A stretch of DNA of 64,000 bases from assembly GCA_903867185.1 (NCBI GenBank), contig CAIPQK010000024.1, positions 1-64,000 of the forward strand. Reading direction: 5' to 3'. The DNA comes from an uncultured Candidatus Nemicrothrix sp. (lineage in GTDB: Bacteria; Actinomycetota; Acidimicrobiia; Acidimicrobiales; Acidimicrobilacustridaceae). Below the pieces are notes generated by a model. That model made no database searches. It was not told the origin of the DNA and was given only the letters and a program-made list of their open reading frames with translations. Position numbers and translations under genes: made by a program. Below are positions 1 through 7,768 of the stretch, in pieces (position 1 is the first letter of the stretch; each line of letters opens with the position of its first letter).

Positions 1-550
1 ATCCCCAAACTCTTTCGAGGAGAACCTCACGACTGAAAACGCGACCAGGAGCCGATGCGAGTTCGACGAGTAAACGGAATTCGGTTTTTGTGAGGTGTAC
101 CTCTGCGTTATCGCGAAGCACGATTCCTTCGTCGGGGATGATTTCAAGGTCGCCGAATCGGAGATGTGTCGGTGCGAGGTCGATTGTGCGCGCCCGTCGA
201 AGGAGAGCACGAATGCGGGCAGAGAGTTCCTTGGGAGCGAACGGCTTCGTAAGGTAATCGTCGGCACCAGCTTCGAGCCCTGCGACAACGTCGTGAGTGT
301 CGGCGCGCGCAGTCACCATGACGATGGGTACGTCGCTCACGCGTCGGATCGAACGACACACGTCGAAGCCGTCAATGCCGGGCAACATGATGTCGATAAG
401 TACGACGTCGCTTGGTTGGCGCGTAAACGCATGGAGCGCGTCTTCTCCCGTATCGGCCTCTTCGACCTCCCATCCTTCGTCCTCAAGGGCGAGGCGAACG
501 GCAGTGCGGATTCGTTCGTCGTCTTCGACGGTAAGGATGCGGGTTCCCAT
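1..550 (-). CDS. OmpR/PhoB-family response regulator (3' end beyond window)
   Basis: The translation begins MGTRILTVEDDERIRTAVR and carries a receiver domain. The acidic pair EDD lies near residues 9-11, the phospho-acceptor Asp sits in VVLIDIMLPGIDGFD, the conserved Thr in VMVTARAD, and the Lys in DDYLTKPF. A winged-helix output domain follows from about residue 130 (LTKTEFRLLVELA). The gene runs off the left edge after FSREVLLERVWG, so only the last part of the DNA-binding domain is missing. It should act as a cytoplasmic transcription factor phosphorylated by a sensor kinase, which is probably encoded further left. A purine-rich GAAGAG lies just before the ATG. Family assignment is firm; the target genes are unknown. 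Confidence 0.93.
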   Translation of the reverse strand, partial: MGTRILTVEDDERIRTAVRLALEDEGWEVEEADTGEDALHAFTRQPSDVVLIDIMLPGIDGFDVCRSIRRVSDVPIVMVTARADTHDVVAGLEAGADDYLTKPFAPKELSARIRALLRRARTIDLAPTHLRFGDLEIIPDEGIVLRDNAEVHLTKTEFRLLVELASAPGRVFSREVLLERVWG

Positions 551-617
551 AACTCTTCTATTGTCACCGAAAGCGGACGGCCGCGTCAGATTTCCGGTTT
601 GTGCCGGTTTTCGGAGC

Positions 618-1418
618 TCAAGCGTTGGCGGCGTCGGCGTCGATCAAGAGCGTTCTCAGCCCGTCGAAGAGCGCTGGTGGAGCGGCAAGACAGAAGTCGA
701 ATTCGGGTGCACCGCCGGAGAGATTTCCGACGATTGCTCCAGCTTCGGTCGCAATAAGTGCTCCCGCAGCATGATCCCAAGGTTGCAGGCCGCGTTCGTA
801 ATAGGCATCAACCCGACCGCATGCGACTGAACAGAGGTCGACTGAGGCTGCGCCCATCCGACGGATATCGCGCACATTGGCGATGAGGTGACCGAGGACG
901 GCGGCCTGTCGACGCCTCCGGTCGGGTTCGTAGGAAAATCCGGTCGCAACCAGCGCTCGGGAAAGTTCGGTTTCGCTTGAGGTCTGAATCTGCTGGCCAT
1001 TGCGAAAGGCTCCACCGCCGCGGAGTGCCGTGAACACGTCTTTATGGAGAGGATCGTGAACAACGCCAGCAGCAACAGCGCCGTCGACTTCCGCTGCGAT
1101 CGAGACTGCGAAGCCGGCGTGACCATAGAGATAGTTCGTTGTGCCGTCGATCGGATCGACGATCCATCGCACGCCGGTGGATCCGAGTCGGTCAGTTCCT
1201 TCTTCGCCAAGAATTGCATCGTCGGGCCGAGCTTTTGTGAGGAGTCCGAGGATCAACGCTTCTGAAGCACGATCCATTTCGGTCACCATGTCGGTGCCAG
1301 TGGTCTTGGTGTCGACAGTTGTGCGAGCGCGTGAGAGTCCTTCGACAATGAGCGAAGCAGCTTCTGCAGCAATCGACGTTGCGAGTTCAAGAAGCGTTGC
1401 TGGTTCGGGTGGTGTCAT
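618..1418 (-). CDS. Inositol monophosphatase family protein
   Basis: This 266-residue protein has the metal-binding motifs of the family in order: GEEG, DPIDGTTNY and, near the C-terminus, PWDHAAG. Members are Mg-dependent cytosolic phosphatases that act on inositol-1-phosphate, histidinol phosphate or related sugars. In Actinobacteria some IMPase-like enzymes serve as histidinol-phosphatase (HisN). A his operon lies in this window but 56 kb away, so the substrate cannot be fixed from context. I chose the ATG at 1418 (MTPPEPATLLELA) because it overlaps the stop of the upstream membrane protein gene as ATGA. The frame stays open further upstream, but that extension is Arg/Cys-rich and unlike the family. 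Confidence 0.88.
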   Translation of the reverse strand: MTPPEPATLLELATSIAAEAASLIVEGLSRARTTVDTKTTGTDMVTEMDRASEALILGLLTKARPDDAILGEEGTDRLGSTGVRWIVDPIDGTTNYLYGHAGFAVSIAAEVDGAVAAGVVHDPLHKDVFTALRGGGAFRNGQQIQTSSETELSRALVATGFSYEPDRRRRQAAVLGHLIANVRDIRRMGAASVDLCSVACGRVDAYYERGLQPWDHAAGALIATEAGAIVGNLSGGAPEFDFCLAAPPALFDGLRTLLIDADAANA

Positions 1419-1747
1419 CGAACACGCGGGACATTGCGGGTCGCCGCGGTGGATTTTGCCGCTGCGACGGCTGCTTCTTCGCGTGCCCGAATGGTGTTCC
1501 ATTCGCCCATCGCTCGAAGCGTAAGGACCACAACGACTGCAGTTCCGAGAGCAGCAACGATCGCACCGATAAGGGCGCCTAACCCTGCCCACACCGATGA
1601 GTCGCCGGTGACCTGAAGATCAACGAACGCATAGCCAATGAAGCCACCGGCTGTGCCTCCGACGAGGATCGCAATGAACGCGAGCACTCGGGCACCGACC
1701 GATGGGAGTGCTGAAGGCGTAGAGGAGGCGGGAGTCGTGGTGGACAT
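1415..1747 (-). CDS. Small two-helix membrane protein, function unknown
   Basis: This 110-residue protein starts MSTTTPASSTPSALPS, then has two hydrophobic segments (about residues 18-40, VLAFIAILVGGTAGGFIGYAF, and about 50-75, ending VVVVLTLRA), followed by a charged, Ala-rich tail. I do not recognise a family. It is co-transcribed with the IMPase gene through an ATGA overlap. The start at 1747 is preferred over an ATG nine bases upstream, because that earlier ATG falls inside a TACGAT -10 hexamer (1755-1760) that would place the transcript start at about 1747. Function is unknown; a membrane partner of the phosphatase is only a guess. Confidence 0.6.
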   Translation of the reverse strand: MSTTTPASSTPSALPSVGARVLAFIAILVGGTAGGFIGYAFVDLQVTGDSSVWAGLGALIGAIVAALGTAVVVVLTLRAMGEWNTIRAREEAAVAAAKSTAATRNVPRVR

Positions 1748-1754
1748 CGGATCC

Positions 1755-1813
1755 ATCGTACGGGCCACCGGACTCGGACCGCGCACCCGGGCATGGTCGG
1801 TGGCTCCTACAGT
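1755..1813. promoter_or_regulatory. Divergent leaderless promoter pair (membrane protein / ppm1)
   Basis: On the minus strand TACGAT (1755-1760) ends 7 bases before the ATG at 1747. On the plus strand TACAGT (1808-1813) ends 7 bases before the GTG at 1821. Neither start has a Shine-Dalgarno sequence. The spacing fits a transcript that begins at or next to the start codon. Confidence 0.55.
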
Positions 1814-1820
1814 TGGCGGT

Positions 1821-2561
1821 GTGAAGCCTCTTGTGATCCTGCCCACCTATAACGAGGCAGAAAACATCGTTGAAGTTCTTGAGCGCATTGCGCTGGCGTT
1901 GCCGCAAGCAGAAGTTCTTGTGGTCGACGACGGAAGCCCCGATGGGACAGCGTCGCTGGCTGAAGGCTGGGGAGCCGAACATGGTGGAGGTGTGACTGTG
2001 CTTCGCCGCGGGGCGAAGGCTGGGTTGGGTTCGGCGTATCGGGCTGGTTTCGCCTATGGCCTAGCGAATGGCTACGACGCGTTGATCGAAATGGATTCTG
2101 ATCTTCAACACGATCCCGCAGCGCTCCCTTCGCTGGTGAACGCGGTTGAGTCGGGTGCCGATCTCGCAATCGGCTCGCGCTATGTGCCGGGCGGTCATAT
2201 CCCCGATTGGCCGCGGCATCGTGAATGGTTGTCTCGCGGCGGCAATCGCTATGCCGCATTTGTGCTTGGGCTTCAGGTTCGCGACGCCACCGCCGGGTTC
2301 CGCTGTTATGCCGCTCCACTGCTGTCGCGTGTTCCTCTCGACCTTGTGACGGCCGACGGCTACGGGTTTCAAATCGAAATGGCCTACAACATTGCGCGTC
2401 GAGGTGGCCGCATCGTTGAAGTTCCGATCACGTTCAATGACCGTGAACGTGGAACATCGAAGATGTCTTCACGGATTGTGTTTGAGGCGTTGATCCTCGT
2501 CACGTGGTGGGCGGTCCGTGATCGCATTCTTCGTCGTCCGCTGTCGGCCGACGCTTCGTAA
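1821..2561 (+). CDS. Polyprenol-phosphate mannosyltransferase (GT2, Ppm1/DPM1-like)
   Basis: This 246-residue soluble GT2 glycosyltransferase opens VKPLVILPTYNEAENI and has VVDDGSPDGT for nucleotide-sugar binding. The catalytic region reads DALIEMDSDLQHDP, followed by GSRYVPGG and TAGFRCY. The spacing and the absence of membrane helices match dolichol/polyprenol-phosphate mannose synthases of the DPM1/Ppm1 type. These move mannose from GDP-mannose to a polyprenyl phosphate at the inner face of the membrane, for lipoglycans or protein O-mannosylation. The GTG at 1821 is chosen because the motif begins at once and a TACAGT hexamer lies 7 bases upstream. The NUDIX gene follows after 2 bases, so the two are likely co-transcribed. 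Confidence 0.85.
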   Translation: MKPLVILPTYNEAENIVEVLERIALALPQAEVLVVDDGSPDGTASLAEGWGAEHGGGVTVLRRGAKAGLGSAYRAGFAYGLANGYDALIEMDSDLQHDPAALPSLVNAVESGADLAIGSRYVPGGHIPDWPRHREWLSRGGNRYAAFVLGLQVRDATAGFRCYAAPLLSRVPLDLVTADGYGFQIEMAYNIARRGGRIVEVPITFNDRERGTSKMSSRIVFEALILVTWWAVRDRILRRPLSADAS

Positions 2562-2563
2562 CG

Positions 2564-3049
2564 ATGCGGGACTGGCTTGTCGGCGGCGCAGTGATCGAAG
2601 GCCCGTCGGGGCTTTTGTTGGTGCGGAATCGTCGTCGTGACGGCAGCTTTGATTGGAGCCCGCCCGGGGGAGTGATTGACGCCGGTGAAACCGTCCTCGA
2701 CGGGATTGGTCGAGAAGTTGTTGAAGAGACTGGTCTTGTTGTGACCAAGTGGGCGGGAAAGCTCTACGAAATTGAAGCATCGGCACCCGATATGGGCTGG
2801 AAACTTCGTGTCGAAGCGTGGCTGGCAGAATCGTGGGAAGGCGAACTTTGTTTCGATGACCCCGACGGAATCGTCGAAACCGCAGCCTGGGTTGACTCTG
2901 ATCAATGCGAAGGGCATCTCGGCGACGGCGCTCCTTGGGTTGCCGAACCAGTACTTGAGTGGCTGCTGCATCGCTGGGTCGATCCTCGTTCGTTCGCCTA
3001 TCACATCGAAGGATCAGATCGTTCTTCACTGTCGGTTACGCGCGTGTGA
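2564..3049 (+). CDS. NUDIX hydrolase
   Basis: The 161-residue protein carries a complete Nudix box at about residues 36-58: GGVIDAGETVLDG, then IGREVVEETGLV. It matches GX5EX7REUXEEXGU, which binds the metal and hydrolyses nucleoside diphosphates linked to another moiety. Substrate cannot be told from sequence. It sits between ppm1 and dinB and overlaps dinB by 4 bases (GTGA), so it is translationally coupled to the lesion-bypass polymerase. Sanitising oxidised or unusual dNTPs would fit that link, but this is inference. Confidence 0.88.
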   Translation: MRDWLVGGAVIEGPSGLLLVRNRRRDGSFDWSPPGGVIDAGETVLDGIGREVVEETGLVVTKWAGKLYEIEASAPDMGWKLRVEAWLAESWEGELCFDDPDGIVETAAWVDSDQCEGHLGDGAPWVAEPVLEWLLHRWVDPRSFAYHIEGSDRSSLSVTRV

Positions 3050-4311
3050 GTGAAGCACCGCGGCTCGCAAGCATCGTCCATGTCGACATGGACGCGTTCT
3101 TTGTTTCCGTTGAATTGCTGGATCAACCTGAGTTGAGGGGAAAGCCTGTCGTCGTTGGTGGCGACGGAGAGCGCGGCGTTGTCGCCGCCGCTTCCTATGA
3201 GGCTCGTTCATTCGGGATTCATTCCGCGATGTCGTCGGTGCAGGCCCGCAGACTTTGTCCACACGCAATCTTTCTTCGAGGTCGATATGAGCGTTATTCC
3301 GAAGTAAGTGCAAACGTGATGGCGATCTTTCGCGATGTCACTCCACTTGTTGAACCGCTCTCATTAGATGAAGCGTTTCTGGATGTCTCGGGAGCATTGC
3401 GATTGCTCGGCGAAGCCCCAGTGATCGCGCACGCTCTGCGTCAGCGCGTGCTCGACGAACAAGGGCTCACGTGTTCGGTGGGGGTGGCGAGTACGAAGTT
3501 CGTCGCCAAGCTCGCGACTGAAGCAGCGAAACCGAAGGCATCGGAGAAGGGCCCGCAGTTTGGAAGCGGCGTCTTCGTTGTCCAACCAGAGGAGACATTG
3601 GGATTCTTGCGGCCGCTTCCGGTTGAGTCGCTCTGGGGTGTCGGACCGGCCACGCTCACAAAGTTGCATCGAATCGGTGTCTTAACAATCGCCGATCTTG
3701 CTGACCTTCCTGAAGAGAACGTCGTGGCTGTTCTTGGCCGTACGCAAGGGCGACATCTCCATTCCTTGGCGAACGGTCACGATGAGCGATCGGTAGAACC
3801 CGATCGGGCGATGAAATCAATTGGTCACGAAGAGACGTTCGCTCGTGACCACCATCTTCGTTCAACGTTGGATCATGAATTAGTGCAGTTTGCCGATGCA
3901 GTTGCGTCGCGACTTCGGGCGCAGGGTTTGGTGGCGCGAACCATTCAGTTGAAGGTTCGGTTTGGTGATTTCACGACGATCACCCGGTCAACAACATTGG
4001 CCGTATCTGTTGATGATTCTCGTTCGCTACTCGAAGCGGGTCGTCAGTTACTTGAACTCGTCGACCCCGCTCAAGGCGTGCGTCTTCTTGGGCTTTCGGT
4101 GAGTGGTCTCAGTTCTGACTCATCGAAACAACTCACCTTTGACGAGGCAACGTCTGGGCCTGGTTGGCAAGAAGCAGATCGAATGATCGATGAGATTCGT
4201 GCCCGATTTGGTGACGATGCCATTGGCCCAGCTCTCTCGGCGGGTCCCGATGGCCTGCGGCTCAAGCGAAGGGGAAGCCAGCAATGGGGCCCCGACGCGG
4301 AGTCGACCTAG
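3046..4311 (+). CDS. dinB: DNA polymerase IV (Y family)
   Basis: This is a 421-residue Y-family translesion polymerase. The N-terminal catalytic motif VHVDMDAFFVSVELL holds the first metal-binding Asp, and SLDEAFLDVSG holds the second acidic pair. Helix-hairpin-helix thumb elements (LWGVGPATLTKLHRIGV) follow, then the little-finger domain up to about residue 390. It copies past damaged template bases at low fidelity. I chose the GTG at 3046, which overlaps the NUDIX stop as GTGA. An upstream ATG at 2959 would add 29 residues unlike the family. No beta-clamp peptide is obvious at the C-terminus. Confidence 0.93.
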   Translation: MSEAPRLASIVHVDMDAFFVSVELLDQPELRGKPVVVGGDGERGVVAAASYEARSFGIHSAMSSVQARRLCPHAIFLRGRYERYSEVSANVMAIFRDVTPLVEPLSLDEAFLDVSGALRLLGEAPVIAHALRQRVLDEQGLTCSVGVASTKFVAKLATEAAKPKASEKGPQFGSGVFVVQPEETLGFLRPLPVESLWGVGPATLTKLHRIGVLTIADLADLPEENVVAVLGRTQGRHLHSLANGHDERSVEPDRAMKSIGHEETFARDHHLRSTLDHELVQFADAVASRLRAQGLVARTIQLKVRFGDFTTITRSTTLAVSVDDSRSLLEAGRQLLELVDPAQGVRLLGLSVSGLSSDSSKQLTFDEATSGPGWQEADRMIDEIRARFGDDAIGPALSAGPDGLRLKRRGSQQWGPDAEST

Positions 4312-4402
4312 GCCGAGACTGGCCTCGCAGCCGCATGCCGTTGTGAAACGGGGTCTTCCGTGGGAGACTGGAAATTCGTAGTCGCGACAAGGAGCAGGTG
4401 TA

Positions 4403-4789
4403 GTGCCGCTTTCCGAGGACGAACAACGCATCCTCAGCGAGATTGAGCAGCAGCTCTATCAGACCGATCCTGGTCTCGCTCGAGATATCGCTGACACGAC
4501 GGTCTATACCGCGGCCTCGCGCGGAATGAAGTGGTCGGCTCTTGGTTTCTTTGTCGGCTTGGTTGTTCTTGTTCTCACGTTGGGCATTGGCGAAATCCCC
4601 GTTGTCTCCTTTGGCGGATTCCTCATCATGTTGGTTTCAGCGTTGGCGTTTGAACGCAATGGCCGCCGTCTAGGCAAAGCCGGCATGCAGCAGATGACGC
4701 AATCGGTGAAAGCAACAGGCTTCCGTGACGCGCTTGGCAACACTCGTTCGCGTCTGAAAGATCGCCTTCAGCGCGAGGACGAGGACTGA
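4403..4789 (+). CDS. DUF3040 domain membrane protein
   Basis: The 128-residue protein starts MPLSEDEQRILSEIEQQL, the hallmark of the DUF3040 family common in Actinobacteria. Two hydrophobic helices (about residues 43-60 and 66-83) follow and the tail is basic and charged. The function of the family is not known. Start is GTG, with a GGAGCAGG ribosome binding site at 4391-4398. The 91-base gap after dinB holds no other clear signal. The stop codon lies 2 bases before the proposed start of the ROK kinase, so the two genes probably form an operon. Confidence 0.85.
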   Translation: MPLSEDEQRILSEIEQQLYQTDPGLARDIADTTVYTAASRGMKWSALGFFVGLVVLVLTLGIGEIPVVSFGGFLIMLVSALAFERNGRRLGKAGMQQMTQSVKATGFRDALGNTRSRLKDRLQREDED

Positions 4790-4791
4790 TC

Positions 4792-5661
4792 CTGTCTGGT
4801 CCGGTAGCACTCGCTGTCGATATCGGCGGAACCAAGATTGACGTAGGCATTGTCGATCGCGACGGGGCGATCCTTGCCCGTAAGCGTGCAGTGACTCCGG
4901 CACACGGATCCGGCGATGACATGTTCGGTGTCATCGTTGAACTCAGTCGCCAGGTAATTGGCGAATCCTCAACGGCTCCGATCGTTTGTGGCGTTGGCAC
5001 CGGTGGTCCGATGACTCGCGGGGGTGTTGAAGTTTCCCCCGTGAATATTCCGGCGTGGCGTGCGTTTCCACTTCTTGCACGACTTTCCGCTTCAACCGCG
5101 GTCCCGACGTTCGTTGACAACGACGCGAAAGCGCTCGCGTTGGCCGAGGGCTGGTTGGGATCGGCGCAAGGCGTCGACAACTACCTCGCGATGGTTGTCT
5201 CAACCGGCGTTGGCGGGGGAATTGTTCTCGATGGCCGACTTCTTGATGGCGCCGATGGCAACGCTGGACACATCGGCCACATCTGCGTCGAACCCGAAGG
5301 TCGCGTGTGTGCATGTGGGTCGCGCGGTTGTCTCGAGGCAGAAGCGTCAGGAACCGCGATAGCCGCGATCACCGGACTTCCAGCAGCGGAGGCTTCCGTT
5401 GAAGTCATCGAACGCACCGGCCGCCTTGTCGGACGCGCGGTAGCAACGGTCGCAAACTTGCTCGATCTGCGACTCGCTGTCGTAGCTGGTTCGGTCGCAC
5501 TTGGTTTTGGCGATCCGTTCTTTGCTGCGGCGAATGACGAGATAGCGATGCGCGCACAACTTGATTTTTCAAGGGGCTGTGAACTTCGTCGCGGAGGTCT
5601 TGGTGCCGATGGCCCGCTCATCGGTGCGGCAGCGGTCGGCTGGCGCGGACTCGATCAGTAG
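4792..5661 (+). CDS. ROK-family sugar kinase, glucokinase-like; probable CTG start
   Basis: This is a ROK-family ATP-dependent sugar kinase. The phosphate loop VDIGGTKIDVG lies at about residues 9-19, the catalytic Asp in FVDNDAKALA, the conserved GHIGH, and the zinc site CACGSRGCLE at about residues 173-182. The only standard start codon in the frame is the GTG at 4891, which would delete the ATP-binding loop. The frame is closed by a stop at 4726-4728, with no ATG, GTG or TTG between. A CTG at 4792 lies six bases after GAGGA (4781-4785) and gives a full-length protein of 289 residues. CTG at 4786 or ATC at 4789 are less well placed. Glucose is the likeliest substrate. Confidence 0.8.
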   Translation: MSGPVALAVDIGGTKIDVGIVDRDGAILARKRAVTPAHGSGDDMFGVIVELSRQVIGESSTAPIVCGVGTGGPMTRGGVEVSPVNIPAWRAFPLLARLSASTAVPTFVDNDAKALALAEGWLGSAQGVDNYLAMVVSTGVGGGIVLDGRLLDGADGNAGHIGHICVEPEGRVCACGSRGCLEAEASGTAIAAITGLPAAEASVEVIERTGRLVGRAVATVANLLDLRLAVVAGSVALGFGDPFFAAANDEIAMRAQLDFSRGCELRRGGLGADGPLIGAAAVGWRGLDQ

Positions 5662-5664
5662 GAT
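5659..5664 (+). promoter_or_regulatory. Leaderless -10 element TAGGAT
   Basis: TAGGAT, whose first three bases are also the stop codon of the ROK kinase gene, ends 6 bases before the GTG at 5671. No ribosome binding site is present. It supports the short downstream frame as a real, separately transcribed gene. Confidence 0.45.
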
Positions 5665-5670
5665 CATCTC

Positions 5671-5949
5671 GTGGCCAATCAACCCTCTCCGCGCTGGATG
5701 CTCGCCGGAGCAGTTGCCGTTCTTCGTCACCCATCGCTGTGGACAACAGCACTGCGACAACTACTTCGGTTAGCTCCAAGCGGTTGGTGGAAGCGTGCGC
5801 CGTTTCTTCCGCTTCCCGACGCGGCCTATCTGAAGTTCCGGTTAGTGACGGCATATGGCGGGTCCGGTGGCGATCCACGCGCTGAGGATCTCATTACGTA
5901 TCTGCATTGGTGTCGGGCCTGGCCCGAAGTCACCTCAAAATCGCAGTAA
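5671..5949 (+). CDS. Short conserved-looking actinobacterial protein, function unknown
   Basis: This 92-residue protein has a Trp/Pro-rich centre (WWKRAPFLPLPD) followed by FRLVTAYGGSGG and LITYLHWCRAWP. From memory it resembles short uncharacterised proteins of Actinobacteria with the same PFLPLPD...FRxxTAYG pattern, but I cannot name a family. There is no strong membrane helix. It ends 4 bases before the convergent SDR gene. A TAGGAT hexamer 6 bases before the GTG and codon usage like its neighbours argue that it is expressed. Function is unknown. Confidence 0.6.
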   Translation: MANQPSPRWMLAGAVAVLRHPSLWTTALRQLLRLAPSGWWKRAPFLPLPDAAYLKFRLVTAYGGSGGDPRAEDLITYLHWCRAWPEVTSKSQ

Positions 5950-5953
5950 TCAA

Positions 5954-6802
5954 TTACGACAGATATTGATCGCCCGAAGCGCGCACGGTGATGTCGCTAA
6001 TCGACACGCCCCATGGTTGATCAATCACATAGATGATCTGTTCTGCGAGTTCTTCGGGTGAGATCGCCCAGTAGCGAATGTTCTCGGGATCGGTGAGGCC
6101 CTCGGATTCACCCGGGGTCATGAACTTCGCCGCGTTCTCGCGGAACGAGTCCATGTTCTGTCCGAGTATTCCGATCATTGCGTCACCGTTGATGATTGAC
6201 GCCCCGAGATTTGTGCCGATGACGCCAGTTGGTTTGACCGTGGTCACTTTGATGCGGCCTTGCGATTCAATGCGTAGTGATTCTGAAAGAACGTTCACGG
6301 CCGCCTTTGTTGCGGTGTAGATCGCCGAACCAGCGACCGGAACATTTCCGTAGATCGACGAAATGTTCACGACCTGACCACGCCCTTGTTCGATCATCTG
6401 GTCGTGAACGGCGGAGATTCCGTTGACGACGCCTTTGAAGTTGATGTCGATGCACCGATTCCAAGCATCGGCAGCGACGACATGATCGGCCCAAAACGCG
6501 AGGGGCATGGTGCCGGCATTGTTGACAAGCACGTCGATAGTTCCGAAGTGCTGGATGCATGCGCTCGCCATCGCCATTGTTTGGGCGGGGTCAGTGACGT
6601 CGACCGTGCATGCGTGCACAGAACGACCTTGAGCCTGGAGTTCGGCGGCGAGTGAGGCCACGCCATCGGCATCGATATCGGCGGCAAGTACGTTGGCGCT
6701 GCGTTCCGACGCGATCTTGGTGACGAGTCGGCCGAAGCCGCTTGCCGCTCCCGTCACGATGATTGATCGTCCTGTGAGATATCCGTTGCCAGTAACAGTC
6801 AT
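5954..6802 (-). CDS. Short-chain dehydrogenase/reductase (SDR)
   Basis: The 282-residue classical SDR has the Rossmann motif VTGAASGFGRLV (TGxxxGxG), the Asp in AADIDADG that suggests NAD(H) preference, the structural NNAG, and catalytic Ser in NISSIYG with Tyr-Lys in YTATKAAV. It oxidises or reduces an alcohol/ketone of unknown identity. The ATG at 6802 is chosen from the motif spacing (Rossmann strand at residue 12) and a TACGGT hexamer 7 bases upstream. The open frame continues a further 134 codons upstream, but that part lies opposite the lipoate ligase gene and is unlike SDRs. Confidence 0.87.
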   Translation of the reverse strand: MTVTGNGYLTGRSIIVTGAASGFGRLVTKIASERSANVLAADIDADGVASLAAELQAQGRSVHACTVDVTDPAQTMAMASACIQHFGTIDVLVNNAGTMPLAFWADHVVAADAWNRCIDINFKGVVNGISAVHDQMIEQGRGQVVNISSIYGNVPVAGSAIYTATKAAVNVLSESLRIESQGRIKVTTVKPTGVIGTNLGASIINGDAMIGILGQNMDSFRENAAKFMTPGESEGLTDPENIRYWAISPEELAEQIIYVIDQPWGVSISDITVRASGDQYLS

Positions 6803-6809
6803 GCCGGTG

Positions 6810-6832
6810 ACCGTATCGCTGGTCGGTAACCT
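6810..6832. promoter_or_regulatory. Divergent leaderless promoter pair (SDR / lplA-like)
   Basis: Minus-strand TACGGT (6810-6815) ends 7 bases before the SDR ATG at 6802. Plus-strand TAACCT (6827-6832) ends 6 bases before the GTG at 6839. The two start codons are only 36 bases apart and neither has a Shine-Dalgarno sequence. Confidence 0.55.
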
Positions 6833-6838
6833 GCGCGT

Positions 6839-7501
6839 GTGGCTCGTTGGGATGTTGTGAGAGCAAAGGGAGATGCACGTGGCTTTCACAGTCACGGCAT
6901 TCCTGATGGCGCGCAGCGTTCGGTGCGTGTGCTTGACGTGAATGGTTCGGCGCTCGCCCTCGGTTCGGCACAATCGATCGAGGATGTTGACCTTGAGGTA
7001 GCGAAGCGGCTCGATGTCGATGTGTTCAATCGCCAGAGCGGGGGAGGAGCAGTGCTGCTCGATCCCGGCGCGCAGCTTTGGATCGATGTCGTCATTGGCC
7101 GCTCTGATCCGTTGTGGCAAGACGATGTCAGTTTGGCGTCCCAATGGCTCGGCGAGGTTTGGGTGACTGCGTTGCGTTCGGTGGGAGTCGAAGGTGCCGT
7201 GCACCGGGGAACAATGGTGACGAATGGGTTGTCGTCTGTTGTGTGTTTTGCTGGTCTTGCTGCCGGCGAAGTGACAGTCGAGGGGGCGAAGGTCGTCGGC
7301 ATTTCACAGCGGCGGACACGTGCGGGCGCTCGCTTTCAATGTTCGGTGCCATTGCGTTGGGATGCGACACGTCATGCCGACCTGCTGGCTCCGGGTATCG
7401 CAAAGAGTGGCGGGTCGATCACTGAGGTTGCCGTCGTCGCTGTGCCGCTCGGTGATCCTGCGTTTGATCTCCGCGACGCGTTTCTCGACGCTCTGCCGTA
7501 A
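6839..7501 (+). CDS. Lipoate-protein ligase A-like protein
   Basis: This 220-residue protein of the biotin/lipoate ligase fold contains NRQSGGGAVLLDPGAQLWI, the glycine-rich RRxGGG element of LplA, and KVVGISQRR, the conserved Lys-Gly-Ser-Gln segment that contacts lipoyl-AMP. LplA-type enzymes attach lipoate or octanoate to dehydrogenase E2 and GcvH proteins. It is shorter than E. coli LplA and lacks the C-terminal accessory domain, as many LplA-like ligases and LipM-type octanoyltransferases do. No other lipoylation gene lies nearby. GTG 6839 is supported by the TAACCT hexamer. Confidence 0.8.
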   Translation: MARWDVVRAKGDARGFHSHGIPDGAQRSVRVLDVNGSALALGSAQSIEDVDLEVAKRLDVDVFNRQSGGGAVLLDPGAQLWIDVVIGRSDPLWQDDVSLASQWLGEVWVTALRSVGVEGAVHRGTMVTNGLSSVVCFAGLAAGEVTVEGAKVVGISQRRTRAGARFQCSVPLRWDATRHADLLAPGIAKSGGSITEVAVVAVPLGDPAFDLRDAFLDALP

Positions 7502-7691
7502 TCGTTCTGAGGAATTTTCACCGAGCGGTTTGATGTCCCCGAGCTCATTGCCGCGCTCGGGCCCAGGCACGGCCTTGGTCCTGGCCCTGGCCATGGTCTG
7601 ACGTTGGGCCTTCCCAGAGTCCGATCTGCGGCCCAAACCCCCAGATTCAGGGCAGAAATGGGCCTTTTGGGTGATTAGGGGAGGGATGTAC
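7502..7691. other. Non-coding stretch upstream of the mraZ promoter
   Basis: About 190 bases between the lplA-like stop and the mraZ promoter. It holds a 6-bp dyad, CCGAGC/GCTCGG at 7539-7544 and 7555-7560 (no T-tract follows), and a run of repeated GGCC/CCTGG-type words at 7560-7640. I see no open frame with coding character and no recognisable RNA gene here. Confidence 0.5.
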
Positions 7692-7724
7692 TTGCGTAGT
7701 GGGGGAAAGTGGGGCAAGATAACT
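7692..7724 (+). promoter_or_regulatory. mraZ promoter with candidate MraZ operator
   Basis: Two GTGGG words at 7699-7703 and 7709-7713 are direct repeats with a 10-base period, the arrangement known for MraZ binding sites (TGGG repeats with five-base spacers in E. coli). They fall between a candidate -35 TTGCGT (7692-7697) and a weak -10 CAAGAT (7715-7720), where a bound protein would block transcription. A further GTGGG lies in the leader at 7740-7744. Autorepression by MraZ of the dcw operon is the expected reading; it is inference from position and motif. Confidence 0.55.
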
Positions 7725-7768
7725 GCTCGTAGGGGCTCCGTGGGGAGCCGGTGGAGAGGATTGCAGGC

